Shown here: positions 5,803-12,540 of the stretch, piece by piece
How the letters are laid out: each line of letters begins with the position of its first letter
How positions within the stretch are numbered: the first letter of the stretch is position 1
Virus record (IMG/VR): IMGVR_UViG_3300028388_004553
Span: 1-23,812 of that record
Strand: one strand, 5' to 3'
DNA: 23,812 nucleotides
DNA from: a virus
Translations under genes and position numbers: made by a program
Notes under the pieces: generated by a model
Database searches by the model: none
What the model was told of the DNA's origin: nothing
Seen by the model: the letters and a program-made list of their open reading frames with translations, nothing else

Positions 5803-7746
5803 ATGGCATGGCTTACGCTGGAAACGGAAAGCACGGATGACAATTCGGAGAAGGAAAAGGAGCCTGCTTATCGCCCCGAGTGTCCGATGCTGTCAGTTCG
5901 TCAGATATCGGAACTGACAGGGCTGACAAAGCAGGCTATCATAGCCCGTGCGAAATCCGAAGCATGGGAATCGGAAGAGCGGATATGCCAAGGCGGAAAA
6001 CGCAGTGTCTATCGCCTGGACAGCATATCCGGCGACATAAGGGATATGTACTATCAGACAAAAATATGGGCGGATACAGGCGAGAGTGTTTCCGAGTATG
6101 CCCAAAGGAACAGGATATTCACGGATATGAGGACACTCAGAGAATCCGCCGACAAAATCGACTGCTACAGGCGGCTGGAGTCCGCGCCAAAGGGGACGCG
6201 GACAAACGTCGCCAGAGGATTGGCGAAAAAATATGAAGTTACGCTGGCAACCGTATGGCGATGGCGGAAAGCCATCGCGAATCTCAAAGAAAAGCCTTGC
6301 TCTGACGTGCTGTTGAAAGGCAGCCGTGTCAGGCTTCCGCACACACGGAAGTTTGACACAGAGGCAGTCAGATACGGCATTTCTGTCTATGTCGCGCATC
6401 AGCAGAATGGCATCCGTCCCGCATATGAGAAAATGCGGGAGAAGGCATATGAGGAAGGCTGGAGAATCGGGGATTACAGCAATTTCACACGCCTCATAAA
6501 GAAACTTCCCCGGGAGATTCTCACAATTGGGGAGAAAGGATTTGACGGATTCAGAAATTCGGATGCATTCAAGTTGCGCCGGGATTGGCTGCAAGTGCCG
6601 GTTTATACTGTTTTGTGCGGCGATCAGAAAGTCAATGATTACTACACTATCGACCTACACACCGGGCGCGTCTATGCCATGAACTGGTATATTTTCATGG
6701 ATTGTACATCGACATTTTGGTCCGGGGTGTATCCGGCTTTCGGCCCGTACAATCGTTATACATTTGGGGCAGCGCTCCGGGAGGCGTGCAGGATTGCCAT
6801 CCCGGATGAGATATATGTGGATCAGGGCGGCCCAGAGAACAGCGGCTACGCAGGGCAGATACAAAAACGGCTGTCCCAACTCGGACAGCTTGTCAGGCTT
6901 TCGGATTATGATGAATTCGCGACAATCTATGGCGGATTTTCCGATGTCGGCAAACATGTCGCCAAAACAGGGAATCCGTCTGCAAAGCCTATCGAAAACC
7001 AGATGAACATTTTCGAACGGGAACTCAGGCGGCGGTTTGTCGCCGGATTCCGCAAGAAAGACGCGGATTCATGGATAAACAAGCAACGGAATGCGGAGCT
7101 AAGGAAACTCCGCATGTCAGGGCAGCTACTCTCTACAGAGGAATGGATGGAGATAATCCTTGACGTTGTGGAATCCCACAACACGAATTTCGGAAGTCGG
7201 CAGGGGCATGAAGGGAAATTCTCCCCTGCCCATGTGCTTTTATCCGGATTACAAGGACGTTTCACAGTGCCGGATGATGTCCTGGAACAGTTGTTTATGC
7301 CCGTCTTTGAACGGGTATTGCATCAGCGGGAGGTTCGCGTGAAAGTTGCAAAGGATGACATAAGGCGGTTCTTTGTCAAGGATCCTTTTGTCCGCAATGG
7401 CACAAAAGTGCGGGTCGCAGTTGATCCGTTTGACATTGAAAAGCCGGCGATCATCTCCACGCTCGAAGATGAAATCATCTGTCATGCGCCAGCGGTTCCG
7501 TTTCTGAATCCGGCATCAGACGAGGCAGAATTAAAGCGCCAACAGAGATTCCAGAAACAATACAACACCTTTTGGAGAGAGGCATACAGGGGCATGATAG
7601 ATAGGCAGATCGGAGAATCCGTGAGGAGAGTCGGGGTTCCGAATGCCGCTTCGGAAAGTTCCGGCCATGCCGCGGATGTGATTGATTTGGATCGCGGGCA
7701 AAAACATGCCGCGTCAACATTGGAAAAAATATGGCAGGATGCATAG
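5803..7746 (+). CDS. MuA-family DDE transposase
   Basis: A 647-aa transposase that would join phage ends to target DNA for integration and replicative transposition. The N terminus holds a Mu-type winged helix (MLSVRQISELTGLTKQAIIARAKSEAWE, then GGKRSVYRL). A second helix-turn-helix follows (LAKKYEVTLATVWRWRKAI). The catalytic triad can be read as D274 (VLCGDQKVN), D340 (YVDQGG) and E398 (KPIENQMN); spacings of 66 and 58 residues agree closely with D269, D336 and E392 of Mu A. The length is close to Mu A (663 aa). A beta-barrel region and a basic C terminus that could contact MuB follow. The ATG at 5803 has AGAGGG just upstream and lies 13 bp after the DnaC-like stop. Confidence 0.95.
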   Translation: MAWLTLETESTDDNSEKEKEPAYRPECPMLSVRQISELTGLTKQAIIARAKSEAWESEERICQGGKRSVYRLDSISGDIRDMYYQTKIWADTGESVSEYAQRNRIFTDMRTLRESADKIDCYRRLESAPKGTRTNVARGLAKKYEVTLATVWRWRKAIANLKEKPCSDVLLKGSRVRLPHTRKFDTEAVRYGISVYVAHQQNGIRPAYEKMREKAYEEGWRIGDYSNFTRLIKKLPREILTIGEKGFDGFRNSDAFKLRRDWLQVPVYTVLCGDQKVNDYYTIDLHTGRVYAMNWYIFMDCTSTFWSGVYPAFGPYNRYTFGAALREACRIAIPDEIYVDQGGPENSGYAGQIQKRLSQLGQLVRLSDYDEFATIYGGFSDVGKHVAKTGNPSAKPIENQMNIFERELRRRFVAGFRKKDADSWINKQRNAELRKLRMSGQLLSTEEWMEIILDVVESHNTNFGSRQGHEGKFSPAHVLLSGLQGRFTVPDDVLEQLFMPVFERVLHQREVRVKVAKDDIRRFFVKDPFVRNGTKVRVAVDPFDIEKPAIISTLEDEIICHAPAVPFLNPASDEAELKRQQRFQKQYNTFWREAYRGMIDRQIGESVRRVGVPNAASESSGHAADVIDLDRGQKHAASTLEKIWQDA

Positions 7747-7749
7747 CCA

Positions 7750-7782
7750 AAAAAAAAATGCCTGGCATGGATGTGCCAGGCA
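7750..7782 (-). terminator. Hairpin with A tract between MuA and MuB
   Basis: TGCCTGGCA (7759-7767) and TGCCAGGCA (7774-7782) form a perfect 9-bp stem with a 6-nt loop. A run of ten As lies directly on the left side (7749-7758), so on the minus strand this reads as a GC-rich hairpin followed by Ts, a textbook intrinsic terminator. It would stop antisense transcription towards MuA. On the plus strand no T run follows, so MuB should still be reached. Confidence 0.6.
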
Positions 7783-7834
7783 ACAGAAGGAAAACACAAA
7801 AAGAAACAAAATACAGATAAGGATGAATAACACA

Positions 7835-8716
7835 ATGGAAAAAAATTTGCAAGAGAAATTTAAGGAGATCGGCATGACGGCCGCGGCTATTGCGGAGCGT
7901 AGCGGTCTGAGCAAAACAACCGTCTCTCTCGTGATTGCCGATAAATATAACGGTGCCCAGGAGACCGTGAAAAAGGTGGAATCCGTGATCAATGAGCTAT
8001 GGGAAGAGCGGGCAGAACCGGAAACCCGAACCTCGCCGTTGTTCCGACTGACCCCCGGTCAGAAGCAGGCCGGAGGAGTGATCGAACTCCTCTGGCGGAA
8101 GAAGAAATTCGGAATGGTGGTGGGGCCGTCCGGGGGCGGCAAGACAACGCTTGTGAGGGAAGTCATGCAAAAACACCCCTCGATTCGCTCTTATACGGCG
8201 ACAGCTGGCATATCCATGTCAGGGATGCTGTCTGATATTTGCGGAGTTTTCGAAATTCAGACAAGCGGAACAATTGACCAACGGCGCAATCGGCTTATTG
8301 GGCTGGCACCGGGGCAGTTTCTCATCATAGATGAGGCAGACAATCTGACAAGAGGCCGGGAAGTCCGGCATGTTCTCAGAATGATAGAGGTCTTTAGAAA
8401 AATGTATGATGCCGGCACCGGCATCTGTCTTGTCGGTCTCCCCAGTCTGTACGAGGACGTCTGCAAAGCCGGCGAGACGTATGTTTTTAGCCGCATCCGT
8501 TATATAAACCGCTTTATCCCCCCTGACAAGGCGTTTTTGCGCGCTGTCTGGAAACAAAAGACAAACGGACTGAAGATAACAGAGGCGCAGACAGAGAGTA
8601 TTTTGTCTGCGGCTCCGAGGTCCGGCTTTTTCAGATACATAGAGGAGCTTGCCGACACAGCAATGGAGCTCCAAGATATTGACGCTGCCTTGGCAGTGTC
8701 TTTTATAGCGAAATAA
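7835..8716 (+). CDS. MuB-family target-selection ATPase
   Basis: A 293-aa AAA+ protein of the MuB type. The first 60 residues form a helix-turn-helix (MTAAAIAERSGLSKTTVSLVIADKYNG), as in Mu B. The ATPase core shows Walker A GPSGGGKTTL and Walker B FLIIDEADNL, with ICLVGLPSLYE and a sensor region after it. MuB coats target DNA, delivers it to the transposase and mediates target immunity. The C terminus (RSGFFRYIEELADTAMEL) matches the helical end of the family. It lies 88 bp after the transposase gene. The ATG at 7835 is chosen because AAGGA lies at a workable distance; the in-frame ATG at 7823 would add four residues. Confidence 0.92.
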   Translation: MEKNLQEKFKEIGMTAAAIAERSGLSKTTVSLVIADKYNGAQETVKKVESVINELWEERAEPETRTSPLFRLTPGQKQAGGVIELLWRKKKFGMVVGPSGGGKTTLVREVMQKHPSIRSYTATAGISMSGMLSDICGVFEIQTSGTIDQRRNRLIGLAPGQFLIIDEADNLTRGREVRHVLRMIEVFRKMYDAGTGICLVGLPSLYEDVCKAGETYVFSRIRYINRFIPPDKAFLRAVWKQKTNGLKITEAQTESILSAAPRSGFFRYIEELADTAMELQDIDAALAVSFIAK

Positions 8717-8769
8717 AGATCTGCCACAGCAGGGCTTGGTAATGCGATGGCATAAGTACCGCCAGGGCG

Positions 8770-8889
8770 ATGCAGAGTTATGACGCTGCAAAGCTACGGC
8801 GTGGCATAGCGCGGCGGCGGCGTGGCATAGCAAAGCAAAGGCGAAGCACAGTGTTGCCATGTACTGAACGATTTGGCAGCATGGCATAG
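8770..8889 (+). CDS. Possible 39-aa arginine-rich microprotein
   Basis: A short ORF in the repeat-rich region encodes a strongly basic peptide (KLRRGIARRRRGIAKQRRS). AGGG lies 2-5 nt upstream of the ATG, which is closer than usual. The arginine/alanine bias arises directly from the GGCATAGC-type repeats, so it may be a by-product of the repeats rather than a gene. Confidence 0.2.
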   Translation: MQSYDAAKLRRGIARRRRGIAKQRRSTVLPCTERFGSMA

Positions 8890-8930
8890 GCGAGGCTGGG
8901 TTATAAGGCGTGATTGCGGAGCAAAGCAAA

Positions 8931-9093
8931 GCGAGGCGAAGTAACGTAATGTCACAGCACCGTCATGCGTTGGCAAAGTTATCCATTGCTGTGTGAAGGC
9001 GAGGCGAAGTAACGTAATGGCAGAGCACCGTCATGCGTTGGCAAAGTTATCCATTGCTGTGTGAAGGCGAGGCGAAGTAACGTAATGGCAGAG
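8931..9093. repeat. 68-bp tandem repeat, 2.4 copies
   Basis: Units start at 8931, 8999 and 9067 with GCGAGGCGAAGTAACGTAAT. The first two are complete and differ by two bases; the third stops at 9093. Each full unit contains TTATCCATT, 7 of 9 matches to the DnaA box TTATCCACA, and a 15-codon ORF with its own ATG and TGA. The period is not a multiple of three, so the array does not encode a repetitive protein. Confidence 0.9.
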
Positions 9094-9098
9094 AGAAA

Positions 9099-9146
9099 AA
9101 AGGCAGGCATGGCTGTCTCGCCGGTGAGTGCCGGTTACCTGCCTTT
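9099..9146 (+). other. Hairpin downstream of the tandem repeats
   Basis: AAAGGCAGG (9099-9107) pairs with CCTGCCTTT (9138-9146). Inside the 30-nt loop, CCGG (9121-9124) and CCGG (9131-9134) can pair. An A run lies on the left side, but only three Ts follow on the right, so it is at best a weak terminator of the MuB transcript, or a leader structure for the next gene. Confidence 0.45.
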
Positions 9147-9193
9147 CACATCACAAAATACATCACGGCAACACGCTGAAGGACACCAATGGC

Positions 9194-9514
9194 GTGAAGG
9201 TCAAAAACCTGAAGTCGAAAATAGATAGATTTGTCTTTGTGGAACCTCGCTATATCTGGCTGAGAGAGAAAACAGACGGAATCTTCGAAAGGCCTTTGCG
9301 AGCGATGACAGCCCAAGGCCCCAGGGTTGCAATGGCTTATTCCGAGTATTTGGATGTCCCTTTGGAGTTCCGGGTATCCATAATCCTGATAGAACACAGA
9401 GAGCTGACGTTCAAAAAAATCGAGCGTCTGCTGGACTATGGCAAATACAAGGGAATTGGCCAATGGAGAAACGGAGGTTTCGGGGCCTTTACATGGGAAC
9501 GGATAAAAAAATGA
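9194..9514 (+). CDS. Conserved phage protein of unknown function (middle region)
   Basis: A 106-aa protein in the usual place between MuB and GemA. The C-terminal half (RAMTAQGPRVAMAYSEYLDVPLEFRVSIILI, then LLDYGKYKGIGQWRNGGFGAFTWE) has a pattern I recognise from uncharacterised phage proteins; its activity is unknown to me. The start is uncertain: the GTG at 9194 has GAAGGA about 10 nt upstream and clears the preceding hairpin, while a GTG at 9128 would begin inside it. Its TGA overlaps the ATG of GemA, so the two are coupled. Confidence 0.65.
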   Translation: MKVKNLKSKIDRFVFVEPRYIWLREKTDGIFERPLRAMTAQGPRVAMAYSEYLDVPLEFRVSIILIEHRELTFKKIERLLDYGKYKGIGQWRNGGFGAFTWERIKK

Positions 9515-9948
9515 GTCGCAACAAACAGCTTGCCAAAATCCATATCGGAATCAAGAATTCAGGGATTCCCAAAGAGGATTTCCGAGAAGTGTTCGGGCAG
9601 ATCACAGGAAAGCGCCAGTGCCGGGAGATGAATCCCACGGAACTGGCAAATCTTGTAAAATACTTTGAAAAACAGGGGTATCTGGAAAAGCCAGAAAAAC
9701 GACCCCCCACTTCGGCAGCAGACAAGCCAAATCCGAGAATCACGGATAAGCAGTGGCGGTACATCTGTTTTCTGAAAAGAGAATTGCGTTTGGATGATAC
9801 ACACTTCGGAAACTACTTGAAGAAGGTGTGCAAAGTGGACAATGAGCGATTTCTGGATAACGAGACAGCCAAAGACCTGATTACCGGTCTGCGGCAATGG
9901 GTGAGACATGAAAAAAAAGTACGCGAAGGCAATCGGAAGAATCGATGA
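9511..9948 (+). CDS. gemA: GemA/gp16-family protein (DUF1018)
   Basis: A 145-aa protein whose opening MSRNKQLAKIHIGIKNSG, followed by FREVFGQITGKRQCREMNPTELANLVKYFEKQGY, is the hallmark of the Mu GemA (gp16) family. A second conserved half, ITDKQWRYICFLKRELRLDD, follows. In Mu, GemA modulates host gene expression and DNA topology; the biochemical activity is unclear. The ATG at 9511 overlaps the previous stop (ATGA) and begins exactly at the conserved motif. The upstream ATG at 9493 would add six residues. The gene overlaps the next by 41 bp. Confidence 0.88.
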   Translation: MSRNKQLAKIHIGIKNSGIPKEDFREVFGQITGKRQCREMNPTELANLVKYFEKQGYLEKPEKRPPTSAADKPNPRITDKQWRYICFLKRELRLDDTHFGNYLKKVCKVDNERFLDNETAKDLITGLRQWVRHEKKVREGNRKNR

Positions 9949-10390
9949 CGATTCAGGACTGGAGGTTCGGATAGGCAGGGAGACAAGGCACGTATCGAAT
10001 GCACATCTCGCGGATCTTATCCGAGCAGGATACGAGCTAAAAAAAGCACTGACGGAAATAAAAGAGGAGCTTGGTAGCGTAGAACGTGATATATGGGAAC
10101 ACGCTGCCAGATTCATGAGCGGCTCGGATGTCGGGACGATCCATATCTCAGCCGGAGAAATAACATGCACGGCAAAAGATACGAACAGAGTTGTGATCGC
10201 AGAACCTGGTTATCTTCGGGAATATCTCGGGGATGACCATTTCGGATTGCTTGTCAGAACAAAGACAACATATGCTCCCGAACCCAAATTGATTGAAATG
10301 GCCGAAGAGAAAAAGGAGATCGCAAAATGCTTGAAAATGAAGGAATACAAGCCGAGCATGACATACAAGGAGAAGGCTTGGCACAAGTGA
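9908..10390 (+). CDS. Unknown middle-gene protein
   Basis: A 160-aa protein that I do not recognise. It is rich in charged residues. Residues 30-65 look like a coiled coil (LIRAGYELKKALTEIKEELGSVERDIWEHAARF). A small beta-rich part follows (TIHISAGEITCTAKDTNRVVIAEPGYL), then a basic helical C terminus. Both ends are embedded: its start lies inside gemA and its end overlaps the Com-like gene by 64 bp, the packing expected of an early/middle phage operon. Confidence 0.6.
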   Translation: MKKKYAKAIGRIDDDSGLEVRIGRETRHVSNAHLADLIRAGYELKKALTEIKEELGSVERDIWEHAARFMSGSDVGTIHISAGEITCTAKDTNRVVIAEPGYLREYLGDDHFGLLVRTKTTYAPEPKLIEMAEEKKEIAKCLKMKEYKPSMTYKEKAWHK

Positions 10391-10527
10391 GGTGTCCTGT
10401 GTGTCATAAGCAGATCGGGAAACTGAGGATAGGTCGGCGGACATTTTGCGAGATGGAGATAAAATGCCCCCGGTGCAAGTCATATTTCAAAAAAAGATAT
10501 GAATACTTGACAGAATCCTGTCCATGA
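10327..10527 (+). CDS. com: Com-like zinc-finger translational regulator
   Basis: A 66-aa protein with two CxxC knuckles, VRCPVCHKQ and IKCPRCKSYF, spaced as in Mu Com. In Mu, Com binds the mom mRNA and opens its ribosome site so that the DNA-modification enzyme is made. The family resemblance is in the cysteine framework and the EIKCPRCK segment. The ATG at 10327 has GGAG 8 nt upstream; the first 20 residues lie in the overlap with the previous gene. No mom-like gene follows; the next gene encodes a membrane protein and is separated by a terminator, so the target RNA of this Com is unknown. Confidence 0.75.
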   Translation: MLENEGIQAEHDIQGEGLAQVRCPVCHKQIGKLRIGRRTFCEMEIKCPRCKSYFKKRYEYLTESCP

Positions 10528-10535
10528 TGTAAATT
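10507..10535 (+). promoter_or_regulatory. Possible promoter before the middle/late boundary
   Basis: TTGACA (10507-10512), 17 nt, then TAAATT (10530-10535; 4 of 6) resembles a sigma-70 promoter. It overlaps the end of the Com-like gene. Transcripts would start just before the terminator at 10565-10613, so it could make a short RNA or an attenuated late message. A chance match within coding sequence cannot be excluded. Confidence 0.3.
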
Positions 10536-10564
10536 GACAAAAAGAATGCCGCGAGGCTACTGAT

Positions 10565-10613
10565 AGCCCGTTTGTTTTTCGCCCACCGGAGCGAAGACAG
10601 ACGGGCTTTTTTT
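10565..10613 (+). terminator. Strong intrinsic terminator closing the middle genes
   Basis: AGCCCGTTTGT (10565-10575) pairs with ACAGACGGGCT (10597-10607) over 11 bp with one G-U. An inner stem TTCGC (10578-10582)/GCGAA (10591-10595) extends it, and seven Ts follow (10607-10613). It stands between the Com-like gene and the first late gene. Confidence 0.88.
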
Positions 10614-10626
10614 ATTCCGGAGGCGC

Positions 10627-11181
10627 ATGAAAAACATATTGCAAATAATGACGGTCATTGGGATGTTTGTCGGATTCTACCTCACGCTCCGTGAGAAGAA
10701 TTTCAACATAGACATCTTCCAGTCGCCGCTTACATATGTCAACATTGCCTTATATCTCCTTATTCTTCCCCCCGTATTCCTTGTTATGTTTACGGTGCTG
10801 ATTCTCAAGGAAAGAAGAGACAAACGGCTATGCCTGACAACGGCGCAATCAGTCTGCCTTGCGGGTTTTTTCATCTCATGTTGTTACGGAATCCTCACAT
10901 GGGACTGGCTCGCTGTGCAACTGAGCGGGAACTTCGATCAGGCAAAGAACACGATGTGGAAATTAGTCGATATGTTGAACGGATTCGGATGGTTCGCTGT
11001 CGTCGTCATGATCAGTCTCTTTTTCTTTGGCTACTTCCCTCTCCTGAGCGTCAAAGAAAAGAAGCCCGTAGGGGAGTACGTTCGGGAGCTATCATGGAAA
11101 TATGGTTTGTCGAAGGATGTGGCAGATAGTATGATGGATGAAGCGTATAAAAAACAGCAGGATGATTTTAGGAAAGGGTGA
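10627..11181 (+). CDS. Phage membrane protein with four predicted helices
   Basis: A 184-aa protein with four clear hydrophobic segments: near residues 3-21 (ILQIMTVIGMFVGFYLTL), 36-60, 73-95 and 117-142. It ends in a charged cytoplasmic-looking tail (YGLSKDVADSMMDEAYKKQQDDF). I do not recognise the family. As the first gene after the terminator it might be a holin-like or other membrane factor, but the size and helix number are not diagnostic, and the only muralytic gene in view lies almost 9 kb away. GGAGG is 3 nt before the ATG, and the stop is 4 bp before the protease gene. Confidence 0.65.
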   Translation: MKNILQIMTVIGMFVGFYLTLREKNFNIDIFQSPLTYVNIALYLLILPPVFLVMFTVLILKERRDKRLCLTTAQSVCLAGFFISCCYGILTWDWLAVQLSGNFDQAKNTMWKLVDMLNGFGWFAVVVMISLFFFGYFPLLSVKEKKPVGEYVRELSWKYGLSKDVADSMMDEAYKKQQDDFRKG

Positions 11182-11185
11182 TAGG

Positions 11186-12157
11186 ATGACAGAAATACAA
11201 ATTTTCCGAACCGGGAAGCACACGGATCGGAATGGAAACACAAGGGAATGGACAGAAGCGGACTTGGACGAGATTGTCCATTTGTACAATAACAGAGGGG
11301 ATAAGCCGGAGGCACCGATAGTGTTTGGGCATCCCAAAGATGACACCCCGGCCCAAGGCTGGGTCAGATTCCTTACGAGAAAAGGCGATGCACTTTTCGC
11401 CAAGCTGCATCAGCTGTCAGACGATCTGGTGTCCGGTGTCCGAAAGGGCGCGTGGAAATACGTCTCAATCGCATTGAGACCGGATAGGACATTCCGGCAT
11501 TTGGGCTTGTTAGGGGGGGCAACTCCGGCTGTGTCCGGCCCCCCTGTCGAGTTTGGCAATGATGATAAGGAATATTCAGAATGGAGAGTGGAAATGACAG
11601 AAAAGCAAGAAAGCTATGGAAAGAATGACACGCCGGACAATACGCAGGACAATGACGCGTTTTCGGAAATGAAGGCGCGTATCCGGGAACTCAGTCAGCA
11701 AATGAACGGTTTGGACAGGGCAAACAAACGACTTGAAAAGGATAACACGCTCCTGAAGGCTCGTCTGGCAAGTTCGGAATTCTCAGAAACACTGGAAGGG
11801 TATATAGCAGACGGCAGAGTACTGCCTTCGGAGCGGGAGCCTCTGATGGAGGAATTCAGGGACCTGAGGTTCGCCGAGTCAGGGATGGAGTTTGCCGAGG
11901 GGGAGAAAACACTCACGGAAAAGTTCAAAGAGAGACTGGCCGCGCGCCCTGTGCTGTCAGAGCCTCAGCCAAAGAAGCATTTTGCTACGCAGAATACCGC
12001 AGCGGAGTTTTCATGCGATTTCACTGCCTATGCCGGCATTCCGAATCTGGATCCCTACGGCGCGGATCTGGATGCAAAAGCGCATGAATATATGGAAAAA
12101 CACCCGGATGTTTCTTATGAACAGGCTGTCATGGCAAGTATGACAGGCATGAGATAG
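11186..12157 (+). CDS. Mu I-type head maturation protease with scaffold domain
   Basis: A 323-aa protein. The first 130 residues follow the Mu I (phage protease) pattern: IFRTGKHTDRNGNTREWTE, then APIVFGHPKDDTPAQGWV, ALFAKLHQLSDDLVSGVRKGAWKYVSIAL and LGLLGGATPAVSG. The protease trims capsid parts during head maturation. A gap and a coiled-coil-like stretch follow (about residues 155-200, LSQQMNGLDRANKRLEKDNTLLKARL), then a C terminus typical of internal scaffolds. An in-frame internal start may yield the scaffold alone. The ATG at 11186 is preferred over upstream codons because the protein then begins at the conserved motif. Portal, MuF and terminase genes, normally just upstream, are absent. 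Confidence 0.85.
   Translation: MTEIQIFRTGKHTDRNGNTREWTEADLDEIVHLYNNRGDKPEAPIVFGHPKDDTPAQGWVRFLTRKGDALFAKLHQLSDDLVSGVRKGAWKYVSIALRPDRTFRHLGLLGGATPAVSGPPVEFGNDDKEYSEWRVEMTEKQESYGKNDTPDNTQDNDAFSEMKARIRELSQQMNGLDRANKRLEKDNTLLKARLASSEFSETLEGYIADGRVLPSEREPLMEEFRDLRFAESGMEFAEGEKTLTEKFKERLAARPVLSEPQPKKHFATQNTAAEFSCDFTAYAGIPNLDPYGADLDAKAHEYMEKHPDVSYEQAVMASMTGMR
11462..11480. repeat. 8-bp intragenic hairpin with GTCTC/GAGAC arms
   Basis: GTCTCAAT (11462-11469), CGC, ATTGAGAC (11473-11480). Its arms resemble those of the 16-bp palindrome at 1049 and 4123. It lies inside the protease gene. Confidence 0.5.
11594..12157 (+). CDS. Possible internal in-frame scaffold product (Z-like)
   Basis: Codon 137 of the protease gene is an ATG with GGAG 7 nt upstream (11583-11586), right at the end of the protease domain. 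Initiation there would give a 187-aa scaffold with the coiled coil and C terminus. In Mu, the I gene contains a similar nested scaffold gene, Z. The ribosome site is good but expression is inferred. Confidence 0.4.
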   Translation: MTEKQESYGKNDTPDNTQDNDAFSEMKARIRELSQQMNGLDRANKRLEKDNTLLKARLASSEFSETLEGYIADGRVLPSEREPLMEEFRDLRFAESGMEFAEGEKTLTEKFKERLAARPVLSEPQPKKHFATQNTAAEFSCDFTAYAGIPNLDPYGADLDAKAHEYMEKHPDVSYEQAVMASMTGMR

Positions 12158-12165
12158 GAGGGAAA

Positions 12166-12522
12166 ATGGTTTTCAATACGGATAATCCGAAAGACGTCAT
12201 AACAATGCGGGCAGACGGCGCGATAGTCGGCAAGCGTTTCGTAACACATGCAGGCGTCCAGTCAACAGCGGGTGATGCCGCCATCGGGGTCTCTCATTAC
12301 GACGCGGCAGACGGAGAGGAGGTCGCCGTCATAACAAGCGGCATATCTGTCATAACAGCAGGGGGTGTCGTAGCTATCGGAGACAACGTGGCTTCCGATG
12401 CAGTCGGCAAGGCAGTCGTAGCGACTACGGGGAATTCGATAAACGGAACAGCTATGACGGCTTCGGCAGAAGCTGACGATGAGATAACAATCATACTGAA
12501 GGCGGCCCCTGTATCAGCGTAA
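12166..12522 (+). CDS. Head decoration-like protein
   Basis: A 118-aa protein that is rich in valine, alanine and glycine, with repeated short beta segments (SGISVITAGGVVAIGDNVAS, then GKAVVATTG). This is the profile of DUF2190-like capsid decoration or stabilising proteins. Location between the protease/scaffold and the major capsid gene is the standard place for them. AGGAGGG precedes the ATG at good distance. The assignment is by composition, size and synteny; no catalytic motif is expected. Confidence 0.65.
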   Translation: MVFNTDNPKDVITMRADGAIVGKRFVTHAGVQSTAGDAAIGVSHYDAADGEEVAVITSGISVITAGGVVAIGDNVASDAVGKAVVATTGNSINGTAMTASAEADDEITIILKAAPVSA

Positions 12523-12540
12523 CATTCGGAGGATGATATT

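Larger units (their letters stand above)
8717..9193. other. Repeat-rich region without a confident gene
   Basis: Between MuB and the next gene lie 477 bp dominated by short variants of GGCATAGC, GCAAAGC, GGCGAAGC and GGCGAGGC. They are followed by the 68-bp tandem repeat and a hairpin. Frames are broken by stops, leaving only very short basic ORFs. Comparable degenerate G/C/A-rich arrays may be decayed coding repeats or structured RNA. I cannot assign a function. Confidence 0.6.

Noticed and set aside
8219-8929. 236-aa minus-strand ORF over MuB and the repeats
   Set aside because: It mirrors MuB and the low-complexity repeats (alanine/cysteine/histidine-rich). No ribosome site or recognisable domain is present.
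8931-9093. CRISPR-like array
   Set aside because: The 68-bp units are directly adjacent with no unique spacers, so it is a plain tandem repeat.
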